Source: Diphasiastrum complanatum
Lineage: Eukaryota > Streptophyta > Lycopodiopsida > Lycopodiales > Lycopodiaceae
NCBI GenBank assembly: GCA_029204225.1
Contig: CM055096.1
Coordinates: 43,120,901-43,184,900 of the forward strand
DNA length: 64,000 nucleotides
Reading direction: 5' to 3'
Shown here: positions 18,943-30,458 of the stretch, one piece after another
Position numbering within the stretch: the first letter of the stretch is position 1
Layout: each line of letters opens with the position of its first letter
Notes under the pieces: generated by a model
The model's input: only the letters and a program-made list of their open reading frames with translations
The model's database searches: none
Told to the model about the DNA's origin: nothing
Program-made: the position numbers and the translations under genes

Positions 18943-20790
18943 TCCACCCCACCTTTATAAAATTTGATGTCCTCATCAGATGTCAGATTAAAGTAAAGGT
19001 GTCTCCTAATTAAAATTAACTATACATTTGAGCTACTTGTCATAGTACTCAATTTACTAGCCACTTTTTATTAACATTGAAGCTGGCACACCACAAGTCG
19101 GAGGCTCGGCTCTTTGTACTGAAAAATTACTTAACTTGAAAATATCATGTTGTCTGGGAAAAGCATAGATTTTATATCGCATACGTAAAACCCAAGAACC
19201 TTATTAACTGGCGACAAAGGACTTTTTGTGAAATGTTCGCTCCCGTCACTTCTGACTTTTGACTTTGGAACTCCTTTGAGCTCCTGATTTGTCCTTGATG
19301 CACTTTGTGTAGCTCCAGATTTGATCAGTTTTGCACAGGTATCAGGGCTCCCTGAGCCAAAGGATTTATCGTTTGATTGCCCACTTTATGGTCCACTTCG
19401 TGCCTTGTTGCTTCTACACCTTGATTTCTCTCCTTGTCCCAGCCTGATCTCAATTGATACTTTTCATTTTTGGCTCTTTGAGGTAGGCAAAGATTGAGTA
19501 CTCTACAATGCACCTCTCACTTAGCTTGAAGTAGCTGTCTTTGAATCAATCCAAATCTAACCATTGACCTTGTGGAGAGCCAAGGGGTCGCACCGGTTTG
19601 ATCTGCATATGAACTATCTCTTCGCGTTCGTTTGAAGCGCCATGTCCGTCGTGCAAAACTTGACTTTCACAATTCCATCACTGGTTAGTTGCCTCACAGT
19701 CAAAACAAGAAGTGTACATCTAGCTTGGCTTCAAGTAGCTCTCTTTGAATCAGACACACGCACCCAGAGTTTGCACTAGTCCGATCTCAACACGAACTGT
19801 CCCTTTGCGTCCATTCGAAGTACCAAGTCTCTCGTGCAAGACTCAACTTTCACAGTTCCTTCATTGATCAGCTGCCTTACACGTAGCACAAGTCAGCGTA
19901 CTCATTATGTCTCCTCATCATTGCTGGTCCAGAGAAAGCCTATAACAAGCCTTCCCTTCCACAACAAAAACTAATCAACTTATTAGGTTCAAAGTTTGCC
20001 AGTCTCCTCGTGTTAGTATGGCTAGGTCACCTTGAATTTGCCCTCATTTTGATCAACTTTCACTCAAAATTTGCCCCAAGAGAGAGGTGTGTGTAATAGT
20101 TCCCTTCCACTTATAAAAATAGTTGATTGGACTTAGAGTAGAGTTCTCAGACAAAAAGCCTTTCCAACTCTTTGCTTCCTATCTGCTAGGATTATGGCTT
20201 GATCCAACTTGTTGCCAATCTCTGAAGAGGATCCTAGTCTTTTTTCCCTCTGAGGAAAAATCCAACCGATACTGGATATCACCCATGCTCAGTGAGTTTC
20301 AGTTCAGAAGGTAGCCATCCCAAATGAAGAACAACTGCTCCATAGAAGATCTCCCTTGAAATTGCTCTTTCCAACTTTTGACTTCCTGCTTGCGTCTAGT
20401 GGGCGTCGTCGCAAATGAAACTAACCCAAGAAACAGGCTAGCCATCCATCCTTTGCAAACATCCAATCGTTTCATTGCCGTTCACGTGCGAGTACTTGAA
20501 CTGCGAATCCGCCCCACAAATTCTGTAGTCTTCTTTGCTTGATGGTGTCAGTCTTCATAAGAAAGGTTCCTTCTTGTGCCATCAGCTCCTTGTATCACAA
20601 GCAATCATGCAAACCAGACAAAGCACGAGTACTAAGACTCACCACGAATACATGCAAGCAAGACACTCAGGCAGGTTTACTAATAGATAACAAAGACAAG
20701 GTCCCCCTTTGAGATAGTCCTGCCAAAGGACCTTTGCCTGGCCACGCCCATACAGATCGATCACAGAATCAGCCCACAGAAAACACCCAT
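18943..20790 (-). other. Non-coding internal region of the minus LARD-R
   Basis: The element-sense 3' end carries a purine tract AAAGGTGGGGTGGA (18956-18943) directly before the 3' LTR. About 19325-19930 contains two diverged copies of a roughly 200-bp unit, sharing CTTCAAGTAGCT-TCTTTGAATCA and TCACA-TTCC-TCA phrases. No reading frame resembles gag, protease, integrase or RT. The same internal sequence is in the nested copy at 16200-17640. Confidence 0.8.
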
Positions 20791-20800
20791 TCAACTATCT

Positions 20801-21580
20801 GTGCTTTCACCATTAAGCAGCACATTGCCTCAGTCATGCCCCACCACCTTTTGGTTGATAGCCCTTATAGCTAAATGATCGGCAGCTATCCTCGAATATA
20901 CCACCCTCGTGGACGCACCCGTGCTTTCACCGTTAGGCAGCACATTGCCTCAACAAAGCCCCCACCAAATCAAGTCGATAGCCCTTATAGCTAAATGATC
21001 GACAACATACCAACCCAATCGTGGACGCACTCGTGCTTTCACCGTTAGGCAACACATTGCCTCAGTAACGCCCATGCCAAATTTGGTCGATAGTCCTTAT
21101 AGCTAAACGAACAGCAGCTATCCTTGAATATACCACCCCCGTGGACGCACCCGTGCTTTCACCATTAGGCAGCACATTGCCTCAGTAACGCCCCCACCAA
21201 ATCTAGTCGATAGCCCTTATAGCTAAACGATCGGCAGCATACCACCCCAATCGTGGACGCACTCGTGCTTTCACCGTTAGGCAGCACATTGCCTCAGTAA
21301 CACCCCCACCAAATTTGGTTGATAGCCCTTATAGCTAAATGATCGATGGCTATCGCGAATATGTCACCCCGCACCCCACAAGGCACAGACCGTGCTTACA
21401 CCAACCTAATGGCAGCACATTGCCTCATCTGTCCTACGTGCAGACGGCGCCAGGCCCGAATCGCTAAAACTGACTGTGCTTAAACCTCAAGGACAACACC
21501 TTGACTCATCAAGCCCCCGTTCTGCCGACCACCCCGACCGTGGATGCACCCGTGCTAACACTGTGGGCAGCACCTTGCAC
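20801..21580 (-). repeat. Alternating 120/112-bp tandem array inside LARD-R
   Basis: The phrase GTGCTTTCACC recurs at 20801, 20921, 21033, 21153 and 21265 (plus-strand coordinates), giving spacings of 120, 112, 120 and 112. Two monomer types alternate: one has AATATACCACCC before GTGGACGCACCCGTGC, the other has ACCCAATC before GTGGACGCACTCGTGC. Three decayed units follow toward the PBS (21392, 21476, 21552). Each unit includes GCAGCACATTGCCTCA and GATAGCCCTTATAGCTAAA. Confidence 0.9.
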
Positions 21581-21648
21581 AACACTTGTCTAGATGAACC
21601 CCAAACAATGGCCATCCCCGTGAGATTCACATAGCTTACCGGCCAGTC

Positions 21649-21661
21649 GGCTCTAATAGCA
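21649..21661 (-). other. Degenerate PBS, tRNA-iMet
   Basis: Element-sense TGCTATTAGAGCC, two bases adjusted from TGGTATCAGAGCC, placed just inside the 5' LTR. The nested copy has the exact PBS followed by the same GACTGGCC sequence. Confidence 0.8.
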
Positions 21662-21663
21662 CA

Positions 21664-22863
21664 TGTAGCGCAGGCATCCCAAAGGGAGCCGGAAACCACG
21701 ACTTAGCTTCCCAGCCTTCAACTCTTGTCGTCCAAACCCACTTGACATACAAGCAGCCAACTCGCCAACAATGATCAGACTTAACCAACTGGAAGTTCAG
21801 AGACCAACATTGAGATCCAACCTAGTGCCATGCCAAAGCGAGGGTCCTGATGTGGGTGACTTCCCTCCAAGCAAGCCGCCCGACATACATCAAACTTAAC
21901 CAACTCGAAGCTTTGTTACAAATGAGTAACATCCATTCCAAGCAAGAGGTCTGACTTACATCAGACTTAACCAACTGAAAGCTTCGTCACGAGTGCTGGA
22001 AGTCAACCTGGCGCCATGCCATACTGGACAACCATAAATAGGTAACTTCCACCCAAGCAAACCATCCAACTCAGCCGACAGGTTAGAGCCCGTTCCCCAA
22101 GAGCTTAACCCATTCACGTTCATGCAAGGAGCACTCAAAACCACAAGCCGCGACAGATATAAAGACAACCAGTTCCTGGACCAAATGGTCCCGACAGCAT
22201 ACCACTAGCACCACGGACCGAATGGTCCTGACGGCATACCACTGGCGTCCCGGGATACGACCCTCAGCTATGTGCCAAATTAAAAAGTTTGAAGCGGCCT
22301 TACAACTGGCGCTTTTACCGAACACTGAAACTCAGAAGGTAATCAGAGTCAGTTTGAGAAAAATCCCACTTTATTGATAAATTTGAGAAGGTTACATTTC
22401 AAGTGTGTGATCGACCCTAGTCGCCGGGGCGCTGGCATGCCAAGGCGAGTGCCAGGACAACATTCCAACAAGGGAGGCTAAGACTTGGTTGGACGCTCAC
22501 CCTGAGTCGCAACCCGCACTCCCCTATAGTATTGGTGGGATTCGCCACCTCCCCTCATATCAAGTACTCTACCCAGACTGGTAAAGCATGTTTTCTCTCT
22601 CTAGAAAGTCATTTTCTCTCTCTAGAATCTATTGATCCCCAGGCTTCCTTTAATCATGCCTAGATCGTGTGAGGTGATCGTACATCGATCTGAGCTCTCT
22701 GGACTTCGGTAGAACCGATCAAAGATTTTCAGCCTTAGGAACTTGGCGTCAGCTGGATTCTGGTCATAGTGGCGCCGGGAGCAGCAGGGGTGCTGCTGGC
22801 ATCGGGGACAATGCTGGCACCGGTGGCGCCGAAAGTAAAGCTTGTAAAGGTAAGTTTACAACA
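21664..22863 (-). mobile_element. LARD-R 5' LTR, 1.2-kb full form
   Basis: Bounded by TGTAGC (21664; element-sense ...GCTACA) and ACAACA (22863; element-sense TGTTGT...). In element sense the order is: terminal hairpin, GGCGCC-rich block, CTAGAGAG repeats, TATCAATAAAGTGGG with AATAAA (about 22371-22366), a pair of direct repeats containing GGACCAAATGGTCC, then three diverged CTTGCTTGG...GGTTAAGT units, then GCTACA. It is the longest form in the window; other copies carry different internal deletions. Confidence 0.88.
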
Positions 22864-23059
22864 CATAAGGTATATAGTCGCGTCGTGTAACTTCTAGATT
22901 AGAGTGATTAAGCATCTACAAGTAATCATGAATCACAAGAGTGGCAAATTAGCCATGACCTAGAGTGCATATGTTGATGTCATGATATCAGATCACATAT
23001 ATGTACTTCTTGGTACTTGCATGATCTTGCTGATCCTTTTTGGAACTTGAGGGTTGAAA

Positions 23060-23985
23060 AAGATGTCGCAACGATTTTTGTGTCGCTTCGAGTCATTTGA
23101 CTTTCTCGTTGTTTGACTTTCTCTCGCTATACTGCCAAAAATACTCTTTTGCAAATTTTTCTCGTTCCTGTCTTTTTTTTTTCGTCAAGGTGTTTACGAA
23201 CATTTTCGCTTCATGTCTTTTGACTTTCACATTCGCAAACATTTTCTTCAGAGTGAGGGCTGAAAGCTAACAAAGCTTTGGTAACAGAAACATTTTGTTT
23301 CTTCAGCTCCCTCTCAAAGCATGATAGCTTGATGACCCCAAGACTGCTCCTCTGTCTCTCAAAAAGACCTCTGTCTAGGGCTTTTGTGAAAATTTCAGCA
23401 ACCATGTCTTTCGTTCCAATGAAGATGGTCTGTAACATCTTCTTCTCAATCAGATCCTTGATCAAGTGGTACTTGATCGCGATGTGTTTCATCCTTGAGT
23501 GGAACACAGGATCTTTCGTTAGATGTATTGCAGATGTGTTATCCATCTGAAAACCAAAGGCTCGTTTCTTGTTTCACCCAATTCATCTAGGAACTGTTTG
23601 AGCCAAATTATTTCATTGGCCATCTTTGCTGATGCAACATAATCTGCTTCGCAAAATGACTGAGCCACAATGGTCTGTTTCTTGTTGACCCAGAGAATTG
23701 CCGCTCTTGACATGATGGTGCATCCTCTTGAGATGCTTTTACAATCGTCCTTGAGGGATGCCCAGCTAGCATCACTATAGGAAAGCATTTTGAACCCTGC
23801 ATCACGATAATAACACAAGCCATAATCTCTCATTAATTGAAGATATTGAAATTTTTTTTTGGCAATCTTCCAATGTGTTGAGCCTAGATTCATGCAGAAT
23901 TGGTTCATCTTGAACACTGCATAAGCAATGTCAGGACGTGTGTTGTCTGCAAGATACATCAACGAACCTATCAGCTTCTGACATG
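23060..23985 (-). pseudogene. Copia family B RT end, RNase H and pol tail (minus)
   Basis: Minus strand from about 23985: QKLIGSLMYLADNTRPDIAY, then HWKIAKKKFQYLQLMRDYGL, SYSDASWASLKDD, SFCEADYVASAKMANEIIWL, a frame break near 23546, then MDNTSAIHLTKDPVFHSRMK, HIAIKYHLIKDLIEKK, VAEIFTKALDRGLFE and an unusual long tail ending VCECESQKT (23211). RNase H keeps DAS and the Glu region (FCEADY). TTCG-rich U3 follows down to about 23060. It is the same family as 32472-32940. It ends head-to-head with an unrelated plus-strand ORF at 23983. 22869-23060 shows nothing recognisable. Confidence 0.82.
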
Positions 23986-25650
23986 GAGTCCGATCACCCA
24001 CCACCATCTATGACAAATCACCTGGCTACAAGAAAACAAAAGAAGAAGATGGCTGGAGACGAAGATGTTCCATCTCACAGTGAAGATAACGGAGATGAAA
24101 AAGAAGGCAGCCTCCAATCAAGACACACCCACCATCAACAGATCTCACCTGCTGCCTCCTCTCCTCAGCACCAAATCATGGACACGCACCTCCCAATGCA
24201 ATCACCTGCTCGATGTTCCAGATCTTCATCCCCATCGGGACCACCTCCAGTTCCTATAGCTTCTGTGGTGGCCATCCACCCACAGACAACAGTTTTAGGG
24301 GAGGAAGAAAGGGAGCAGCCTGCAACTACACGAGCAAAAGACACAATTGTAGCTGATCCCACTCATGAAGACACAATAGAACGAATAAGAGAAGCTGAAC
24401 CTGATCAAGTGCCGCAAGTAATAGTAGAAGTTCAAAAAAGCCCAATGGCTAAAGAGAAAGTTGAAAACCCCTCTACTCTAAAGCAAGATGGCTTCATCAA
24501 TGTAGACGCTCTTGAATACTTCGATGAAGACGATCTTGTAGAAGAGGAGGTGGAGACAGTTCCAGAGGCAGTTGCACTAGTCTCATCGCTAACTTCCACT
24601 ACTGCCACCACCATTGTTGATATCATACCCATTACCATCCCTCTTACCCCTGTTGCTACCATCCCTACCACCTTCGTTAATCCTGATAAAAATACACAAC
24701 TAACCGTTTCATTACTGTCTCATTCCACAGTTTCCCAATTTTCCTTTCCTACTTACCATCATTTCCCGACTGAGTTCCCCGTCCTTCCAGCCTATGACAG
24801 CTTGTCCGAAAGAGCCAAAGAATCATTGACGTGATGACAACATTCAAGCAACCAATTAGGCCAAAGGACATAGAAGTTCCAGTTCCGTCTTCAAGAGCAG
24901 CGATAAAAATGGAAAAGTATATCTCTTTAATCCAGAAACACGAAGCCCTGAAGAGGAACCATCAAGTTTTAGAAGATGAAAGCAACAAGAAGCTGTCAGC
25001 ACTCAAAAAGAGCATTGACAAGATCCACGAGGAACTTCTCCTGTCAATGCAACAAATGGACCTCTTATGGAATACGACCTGTAGACTCGACGCAGACAGA
25101 TTAGTGTAGAAAAAAGATGACCATAATGATGATGCTGGAGCTCCTCCTGAGCAAAGTCGATCCATCAACCAACGAGGTGTTGGTTTTGGCATGCCATATC
25201 AAGGTTCCACAACTGGCTCTCTCTACCATGGACTCCTCCACTTATACCCAGTTGCCCCACCCGTCTTCTTGTTTTTCTGAACCATTTTCATCCTACCAAC
25301 CTTCAATACTTCCATTCACTTGTTCAACCACATCCAATTCTGACACCATACCCCCTACATCGCCTCCTAATATTGATGACCATTTTCTAAAACAGTCCAT
25401 TTCATCAACAGCTCAATATAACCTCATAACTCGTAAATTGTTTTCGCCTCCATCACCACCTGATTTTAATTTTTCTAATCAAGGTCCACTTGATGAGATT
25501 GTGCAACAGCCTACTATGGGACTTTCTTCATCCCCTCCAGGAGAAAAGAGCGATATCTTCACTGGATCAAAGTCTAAGGGTTCAACACCAAGGATTCCTA
25601 ATACGAAGAGTGCCACAACCTTGGACGACTATTTGGCAAGGCCCTAAAGG
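23983..25650 (+). pseudogene. Accessory ORF family X, copy 1 (linker and coiled coil)
   Basis: Not a recognised protein family. A 284-codon frame from ATG 23983 is hydrophilic: Lys-rich at first (RKQKKKMAGDED), then Pro/Ser/Thr-rich, then acidic (YFDEDDLVEEEVETVPEA) and Thr/Ile-rich (TTATTIVDIIPI). It stops at 24832. A shifted frame (24831-25109) has heptad-like KMEKYISLIQKHEALKRN and SKKSIDK-type sequence, a probable short coiled coil. After a TAG, two Pro/Ser-rich frames overlap to about 25647. The order acidic patch, STIVD-like segment, coiled coil matches the minus-strand ORF at 47637-49500, which sits downstream of gypsy integrase. I therefore infer a gypsy accessory ORF; a captured host gene is the alternative. 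Its left edge is a junction, so the true start is unknown. Confidence 0.55.
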
Positions 25651-25746
25651 AAGCTGCCCGAGAAATCCATAGAATAGATCAAAAGACAGTACGATGATCA
25701 GACAGAATCTGATGGATTACAGAAGACCTATAAGAAAGGAAAACGA

Positions 25747-25780
25747 GGGGGGAGGGGGGGGGGGGGGGGGGGGGGGGGGG
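25747..25780 (+). repeat. Poly-G tract
   Basis: A run of G of about 34 with a single A near its start. It interrupts the accessory ORF region between 25650 and 25832. Confidence 0.95.
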
Positions 25781-25831
25781 CAAAGAAAGTAACTATAGGA
25801 CTACAAAAGAATATCCAAAGCTCAATAGTCT

Positions 25832-26390
25832 CATGAACGCCTTACGTCCACAACCCTCCTGGAGGATCGTGATGATGCTGAATAATGATGAGCAGCTTCA
25901 AGAGTACCTAAGGGCACCAAGCTGGAAAAGGGTCGACCCCTACTATGCACCAATTAAGAGAAGAGCCCCTTGGGAGAAAACAAAACCAGCCGAGCGATAG
26001 ATCAATTGGCCTTTTATTCCAGAAATTGACTCAAGCTCAACTGTGGTAAAGTATCGAGACGTGCTACTAAAGTTTGGATATGCCTATAGAGGAAGTGCAT
26101 ATATTGTAGTCCAAGAAAGTGCAGATTATTGTTTATCCATAGCCTTTCTCATGGCTTTGGAGTGCTACTAGGATAAGGGGCTACCACCCATAAAGCTGGA
26201 GGTAAATCAACCTTTGCAATCAAAAGATGCACATCTAATGATGGCCAGACTTTATTTTCAAGCCGCATTTACTTCTAGTCACTACGTGCAGATGATTGAG
26301 AAGTGGTATGAAAATAAGTTCATACTTGGAATAAGGCCGTATCTAAGACCTATTCCGTTGGGTGCAAAAGACAAGATTCATCACATTTGA
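25832..26390 (+). pseudogene. Accessory ORF family X copy 1, C-terminal globular part
   Basis: A single frame is open from ATG 25832 to TGA 26390 except for two in-frame TAGs (about 25997 and 26168). It starts MNALRPQPSWRIVMMLNNDE and contains KRVDPYYAPIKRRAPWEKTK, WPFIPEIDSSSTVVKYRDVL, FGYAYRGSAYIVVQESADY and MARLYFQAAFTSSHYVQMIE. The composition is that of a folded domain with many aromatic residues. Protein-like sequence persisting across two stops indicates a decayed real gene, not a chance frame. I do not recognise the family. Copia B gag begins soon after, at about 26540. Confidence 0.5.
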
Positions 26391-26539
26391 AGCCATCGGG
26401 ATGAAGGTCGGCTATGATAAATCTCTTGATAGAAGCAATTCATCAGATTATAACTGATTAAGACATTGTGAGTGTATCTTTGCTGAGTAATATAAGTCAA
26501 CTTCTGCAATCTGTCTCTTTGGATTTGAATACCTAGAGC

Positions 26540-29500
26540 GTGGAAAAGATTAAAGCAAAAGTATGAAGTGAGGACTGCAGCTTCAGTCATGCACCTTCAC
26601 GATCAGCTGCAATCCATACGATGGGATGGCAACCAGTTGGATCAGCATGTTGAGAAGATCAAAACAATCTTTGCTCAACTCGTTGCATAAGGTAGAGGCA
26701 CCAGGTCCCAACACCACAATAGCTGATGTACTTCATGAAGTCTCTACCGATGTCCTATCAGCCGCTGAGAATGCTCATACTGAGTCTACCAGATATGGCA
26801 TTCGACAAAGCAGTCAGTCTTGTCGCTGATGAGAGACTGATGAGAGACAAAGGAGAGGGAAGCAGTGATCAAGAGAAGGCTCTCTTCACGAAAGGAAAGA
26901 AGAAGAACAAGAATAAGCCAAGATTCGAGAAGACGAAGTTCTCGAATTAACAATCTTCTTCTTGTGATCACTGCCACAAACCAGACCATACGGCCAACAA
27001 GTGCTGGTTCAATCCAGCAATACCTTGCATGAATTACAAGAAGAAAAGGCATTCTGCATACGTGTGCAGATTCAACCCAAAAAAAAAAAAACAAAGCTGA
27101 AAAAGCTAATATTGTAGAGTCATCAAAGGATGCTGATAGAGGTGACGAAGCCTTTACGATACTCGATGAAGCTTCAACGAGCTACACTGAGCACAACTAC
27201 GATGTAGTCATTGATTCAGGAGCAACATCACACATCACCTGCAACAAGAAGATCTTGGTCAACTTCAGAGGGCTCGAAAATAACATAGCAGTGATTCTAG
27301 GAGATGGGAGAAGACACGATGTCAAGGGCATCGGCACTCTACAGCTACGAACGTTGTCAGGCCAAGCAGAGCTTCCAAGAGCACTCTATGTGCCCTCACT
27401 CAGAAAAGATCTGCTATCTGTCTCCAAGATGGCAGATCTTGGCATTCGAGTTTTGTTCGACGACAAACATGTCGCATGATTGAGAAAACGACAAACAAAT
27501 TGCTAAACATTTGAAGGAGATATGAAAACCTCTACCAAACCAAGATAGTTATCAACTCTGATAGCATATTAAATGCATCAAAAAATGAAGATCAGCTTTG
27601 GCATAGGAGAATGTATCATTTGAAAAGATTTGCTATCAATCTCCAAGATGGTAGATCTTGGCATTTGAGTTTTGTTTGACGACAACACATGTCGCATGAT
27701 CGAGAAAACGACAAACAAATTGTTGACGGTTGGATGTAGAGAAAGAAACCTCTACCAAACCAAGATAGTTATCAACTCTGATAGCATATTAAATGCATCA
27801 AAAAATGAAGATCAGCTCTGGCATAGGAGAATGTATCATCTGAACATGTGGAGCCTGCATGACATGTGCAAGAAAGACATTGAGTTCTGCAAATTCTGTC
27901 TGAAAGGCAAGCAACATCGGATGTCCTTGAGCTCATCCACTCTAATGTCTGTGGACCGATGAAGATGAATTCGCTCTCAGGTTCGAGATATTTTCTGACG
28001 TTCATAGATGATTACAATCGGATGACCACGATCTACTACTTAAAGAAAAAATACGAAGTGTTTGATTCCTTCAAGAAGTTCATGGCATTTGCAAAGCGAC
28101 ACACCTCGAAAAAGATACAGATCTTTAGATCTGACAACGGAGGTGAATACAAAAGCAAAGAATTCGCAAAATTCTGCAAGGAATAAGAGATCGAACACCA
28201 GTTCACTCCTGCATAGACACCAGAATACAATGATATTGTAGAAACAAGAAACAAAACACTAGTCGAAGGAGCTAAATGCATGATGGCACAAGCTCAGTTG
28301 CCAAGTCAATTCTGGACTGAGGCAATAGCTGTAGTGGTACACCTGAGAACATATCAACAACGACAGCGCTGGATAACAAGACGTCGTACGAAATGTGGAC
28401 ATAGAAAGCCTGATCTATCATACGTACGTGTGTTTGGATGTGCTGCATATAAGCACATTTCCAAAGAAACGAGAAGCAAACTTGATGACAAATCAGAACA
28501 AACAATCATGGTCGGTTACTCGAACAGAACACAAGTGTACATGCTCTACAACCCAACCACGAAGAAGGTTGTTTCGAATAGAGATGTGAAGTTCAATGAG
28601 TCCACATTCCCTGGATTGAAAGATGAAAGAGACCATGAGATCTTCACACTGCTGCCCATTCAAGAGGGAGATCAAAGACAAACATCAAATCAGAATACAG
28701 AGCCGCAGACTCCGGAGCATCAAGAAGAAGAAAAGCAACCCCACAAACATGAAACGTTTGAGTTGCCACGAAATGAACCTAGAAGGTCAACAAGACAAAG
28801 AAGACCTCCAAACCATTACTCTGACAATCTTCAGTGGAGCGAAGACACACAGTTCGAGTACTGTAGCTTTATTGAAGAGCCAACAATATATCAAGAAGCT
28901 ATCCAGAGTCCAGAGGGAGAATTCTGGAAGCTGTCAATGTCAGAGGAGATTGAGTCGATGAGGCGAAATGAGGCATGGACATTAGAGCCACTGTCTGAAA
29001 ATAGAAAAATTGTCGACTACAAGTGGGTGTACAAGAAAAAGATGAAATCAGATGGCACCATTGGCCGCTATAAAACAAGACTTGTCACGAAGGGCTACAC
29101 GCAGAGATATGGTGTCGATTATTTCAACACATATTCGTCGATGGTCAAGATGACAAGCATACGACTACTCCTTGCATACGCCACACAGCACAATCTGGAA
29201 ATTCACCAGATTGATGTAAAAACGACCTTTCTCCATGGAGATCTAGAAGAGAAAATATTCATGAAGCAGTCTGAAGGCTTTGAAGACCTCGACAATCGAC
29301 AATATGTCTATCGGTTGCAAAGATGCATCTATGGTCTAAAACAGGCATCACGAGCTTGGTACAAGAAGCTCAATGGTCTTCTGAAATCTCTAGACTTCAA
29401 TGCTACACAACCAGACTGCAATTTCTACATTAAAAGATTAGGAAAAGATTTTGTGATATTGACTATCTTCGTGGATGATTCCCTAATGATAAATTTTTTT

Positions 29501-30458
29501 TTGATGCTGATAAAAGACACGAAGAGTCAGATTTCTGAAAGCTACAAAATCACAAATCTTGGAGAAGCAACGAAATGCCTGGGGTTGGAGATCAAAAGAG
29601 ATCGAACAAAGGGCGAAATGCACTTGAGTAAGTTAGAATACACCAGAAAGGTGTTCAAGCAGTACCACATGATGGACTGCAAAGAGAAAGCCACACCAAT
29701 GATAGCTGGAGCCAAGTTGACGAAGCATGATTTCCCAAAAACGGAAGAGGAAGAACAGAAGATGGAAGGTATACCCTACCAAAATTTAATCGGTAGTTTG
29801 ATGTACTTTACAGTTTGTACCAGACCCGATCTAGATTTCTCTGTTTATGCCTTGAGCCAATTCTCTTCCAATCATGGCCTGGCACATTGGCAAATGGCAA
29901 AACGAATCCTACAATATCTGAAGGGTACCTAGAATATGGGATTAACCTACAGAGCTGAGAATGAAGAAAAAGAATTCGAGCTGCACCACTACAGTGATGC
30001 AAGCTAGGCAAGCTGCAAAGATGATAGCAAGTCCATAACTAGAAGATGTACAATAGTGTGCGGAGCTACAATCAGTTGGATATGCAAAAGGCAAACCTTG
30101 GTGGCTCAATCCTCTTGAGAAGCTGAATACGTCGTAGCTTCAAAGGTGACGAATGAGATAATGTGGCTGCAAATGATGTTGGAGGCAATCGGGATACCAG
30201 AAGAAGGGCCAAGCACAATGTTGATGGACTCTCAGAGTGTCATCTATCTGTCCTAGGATCCTGTCTTCCATTCAAAGACAAAACACATACCTCCGAAGTA
30301 CCATCACATTCGAGATTTAATCTCGAAAGGAGAGCTCCAGGTCCAGTATATAAAATCAGAAGACATGATTGCAGATCTACTCACGAAGCCGCTCGACAAG
30401 CCGCTCTTTGCCAAGTAAAGAAAGACAATTGGATTAAACGTGCAAAGCTACAAGGTTC
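26540..30458 (+). pseudogene. Copia family B gag-pol, decayed
   Basis: In order: gag C-terminal half (MHLHDQLQSIRWDGNQLDQH at about 26590), a zinc knuckle CDHCHKPDHTANKC with a second, damaged one (CMNYKKKRHSAYVC), protease with intact DSG (DVVIDSGATSHITCNKK, about 27209), the integrase zinc region (LWHRRMYHLNMWSLHDMC), the core with FLTFIDDYNRMTTIYYLKKK and FRSDNGGEYKS, then from 28280 a 550-codon frame with integrase C-terminus, linker and RT. The RT catalytic motif is FVDD (LTIFVDDSLMI, about 29470). RNase H (about 29930-30450) is broken by stops but keeps HYSDAS and STHEAARQA-like remnants. Gag N-terminus, PBS and 5' LTR are absent. The stops, a 219-bp duplication and RNase H breaks make it non-functional. 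Confidence 0.9.
27404..27841 (+). repeat. 219-bp tandem duplication in copia B protease/integrase region
   Basis: AAGAT-TGCTATC-TCTCCAAGATGG at about 27407 recurs at 27626, and both units run through CAACTCTGATAGCATATTAA to CATAGGAGAATGTATCAT. The units differ at scattered bases, so the event is old. It disrupts the reading frame. Confidence 0.88.

Larger units (their letters stand above)
14019..22863 (-). mobile_element. LARD family R: large non-autonomous LTR element, split by a nested copy
   Basis: Minus-strand element with a 1200-bp 5' LTR (22863-21664), a degenerate tRNA-iMet PBS, a 2.7-kb internal region without gag or pol, a polypurine tract and a 3' LTR (18942-14019) that is interrupted at 14767-18475. 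Flanks are CAGAA (14014-14018) and CATAA (22864-22868), 4 of 5 matching, a plausible target duplication. Without the inserted copy it is about 5.1 kb. The largest open frames inside are under 100 codons and match nothing I know. Size, LTRs, PBS and lack of coding sequence fit the LARD class, which must be mobilised by another element's proteins. Confidence 0.88.

Noticed and set aside
20801-21580. Regular repeats reminiscent of a CRISPR array
   Set aside because: Units are 112-120 bp and the whole unit repeats, with no unique spacers, inside a plant retroelement. It is a tandem satellite-like array.
24165-24671. Minus-strand frames within the accessory ORF
   Set aside because: Antisense frames kept open by the P/S/T-rich composition of the plus-strand ORF.
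28280-29932. Independent 550-codon gene
   Set aside because: It is the integrase C-terminus plus RT of copia B, with the upstream pol separated by a stop near 28185.
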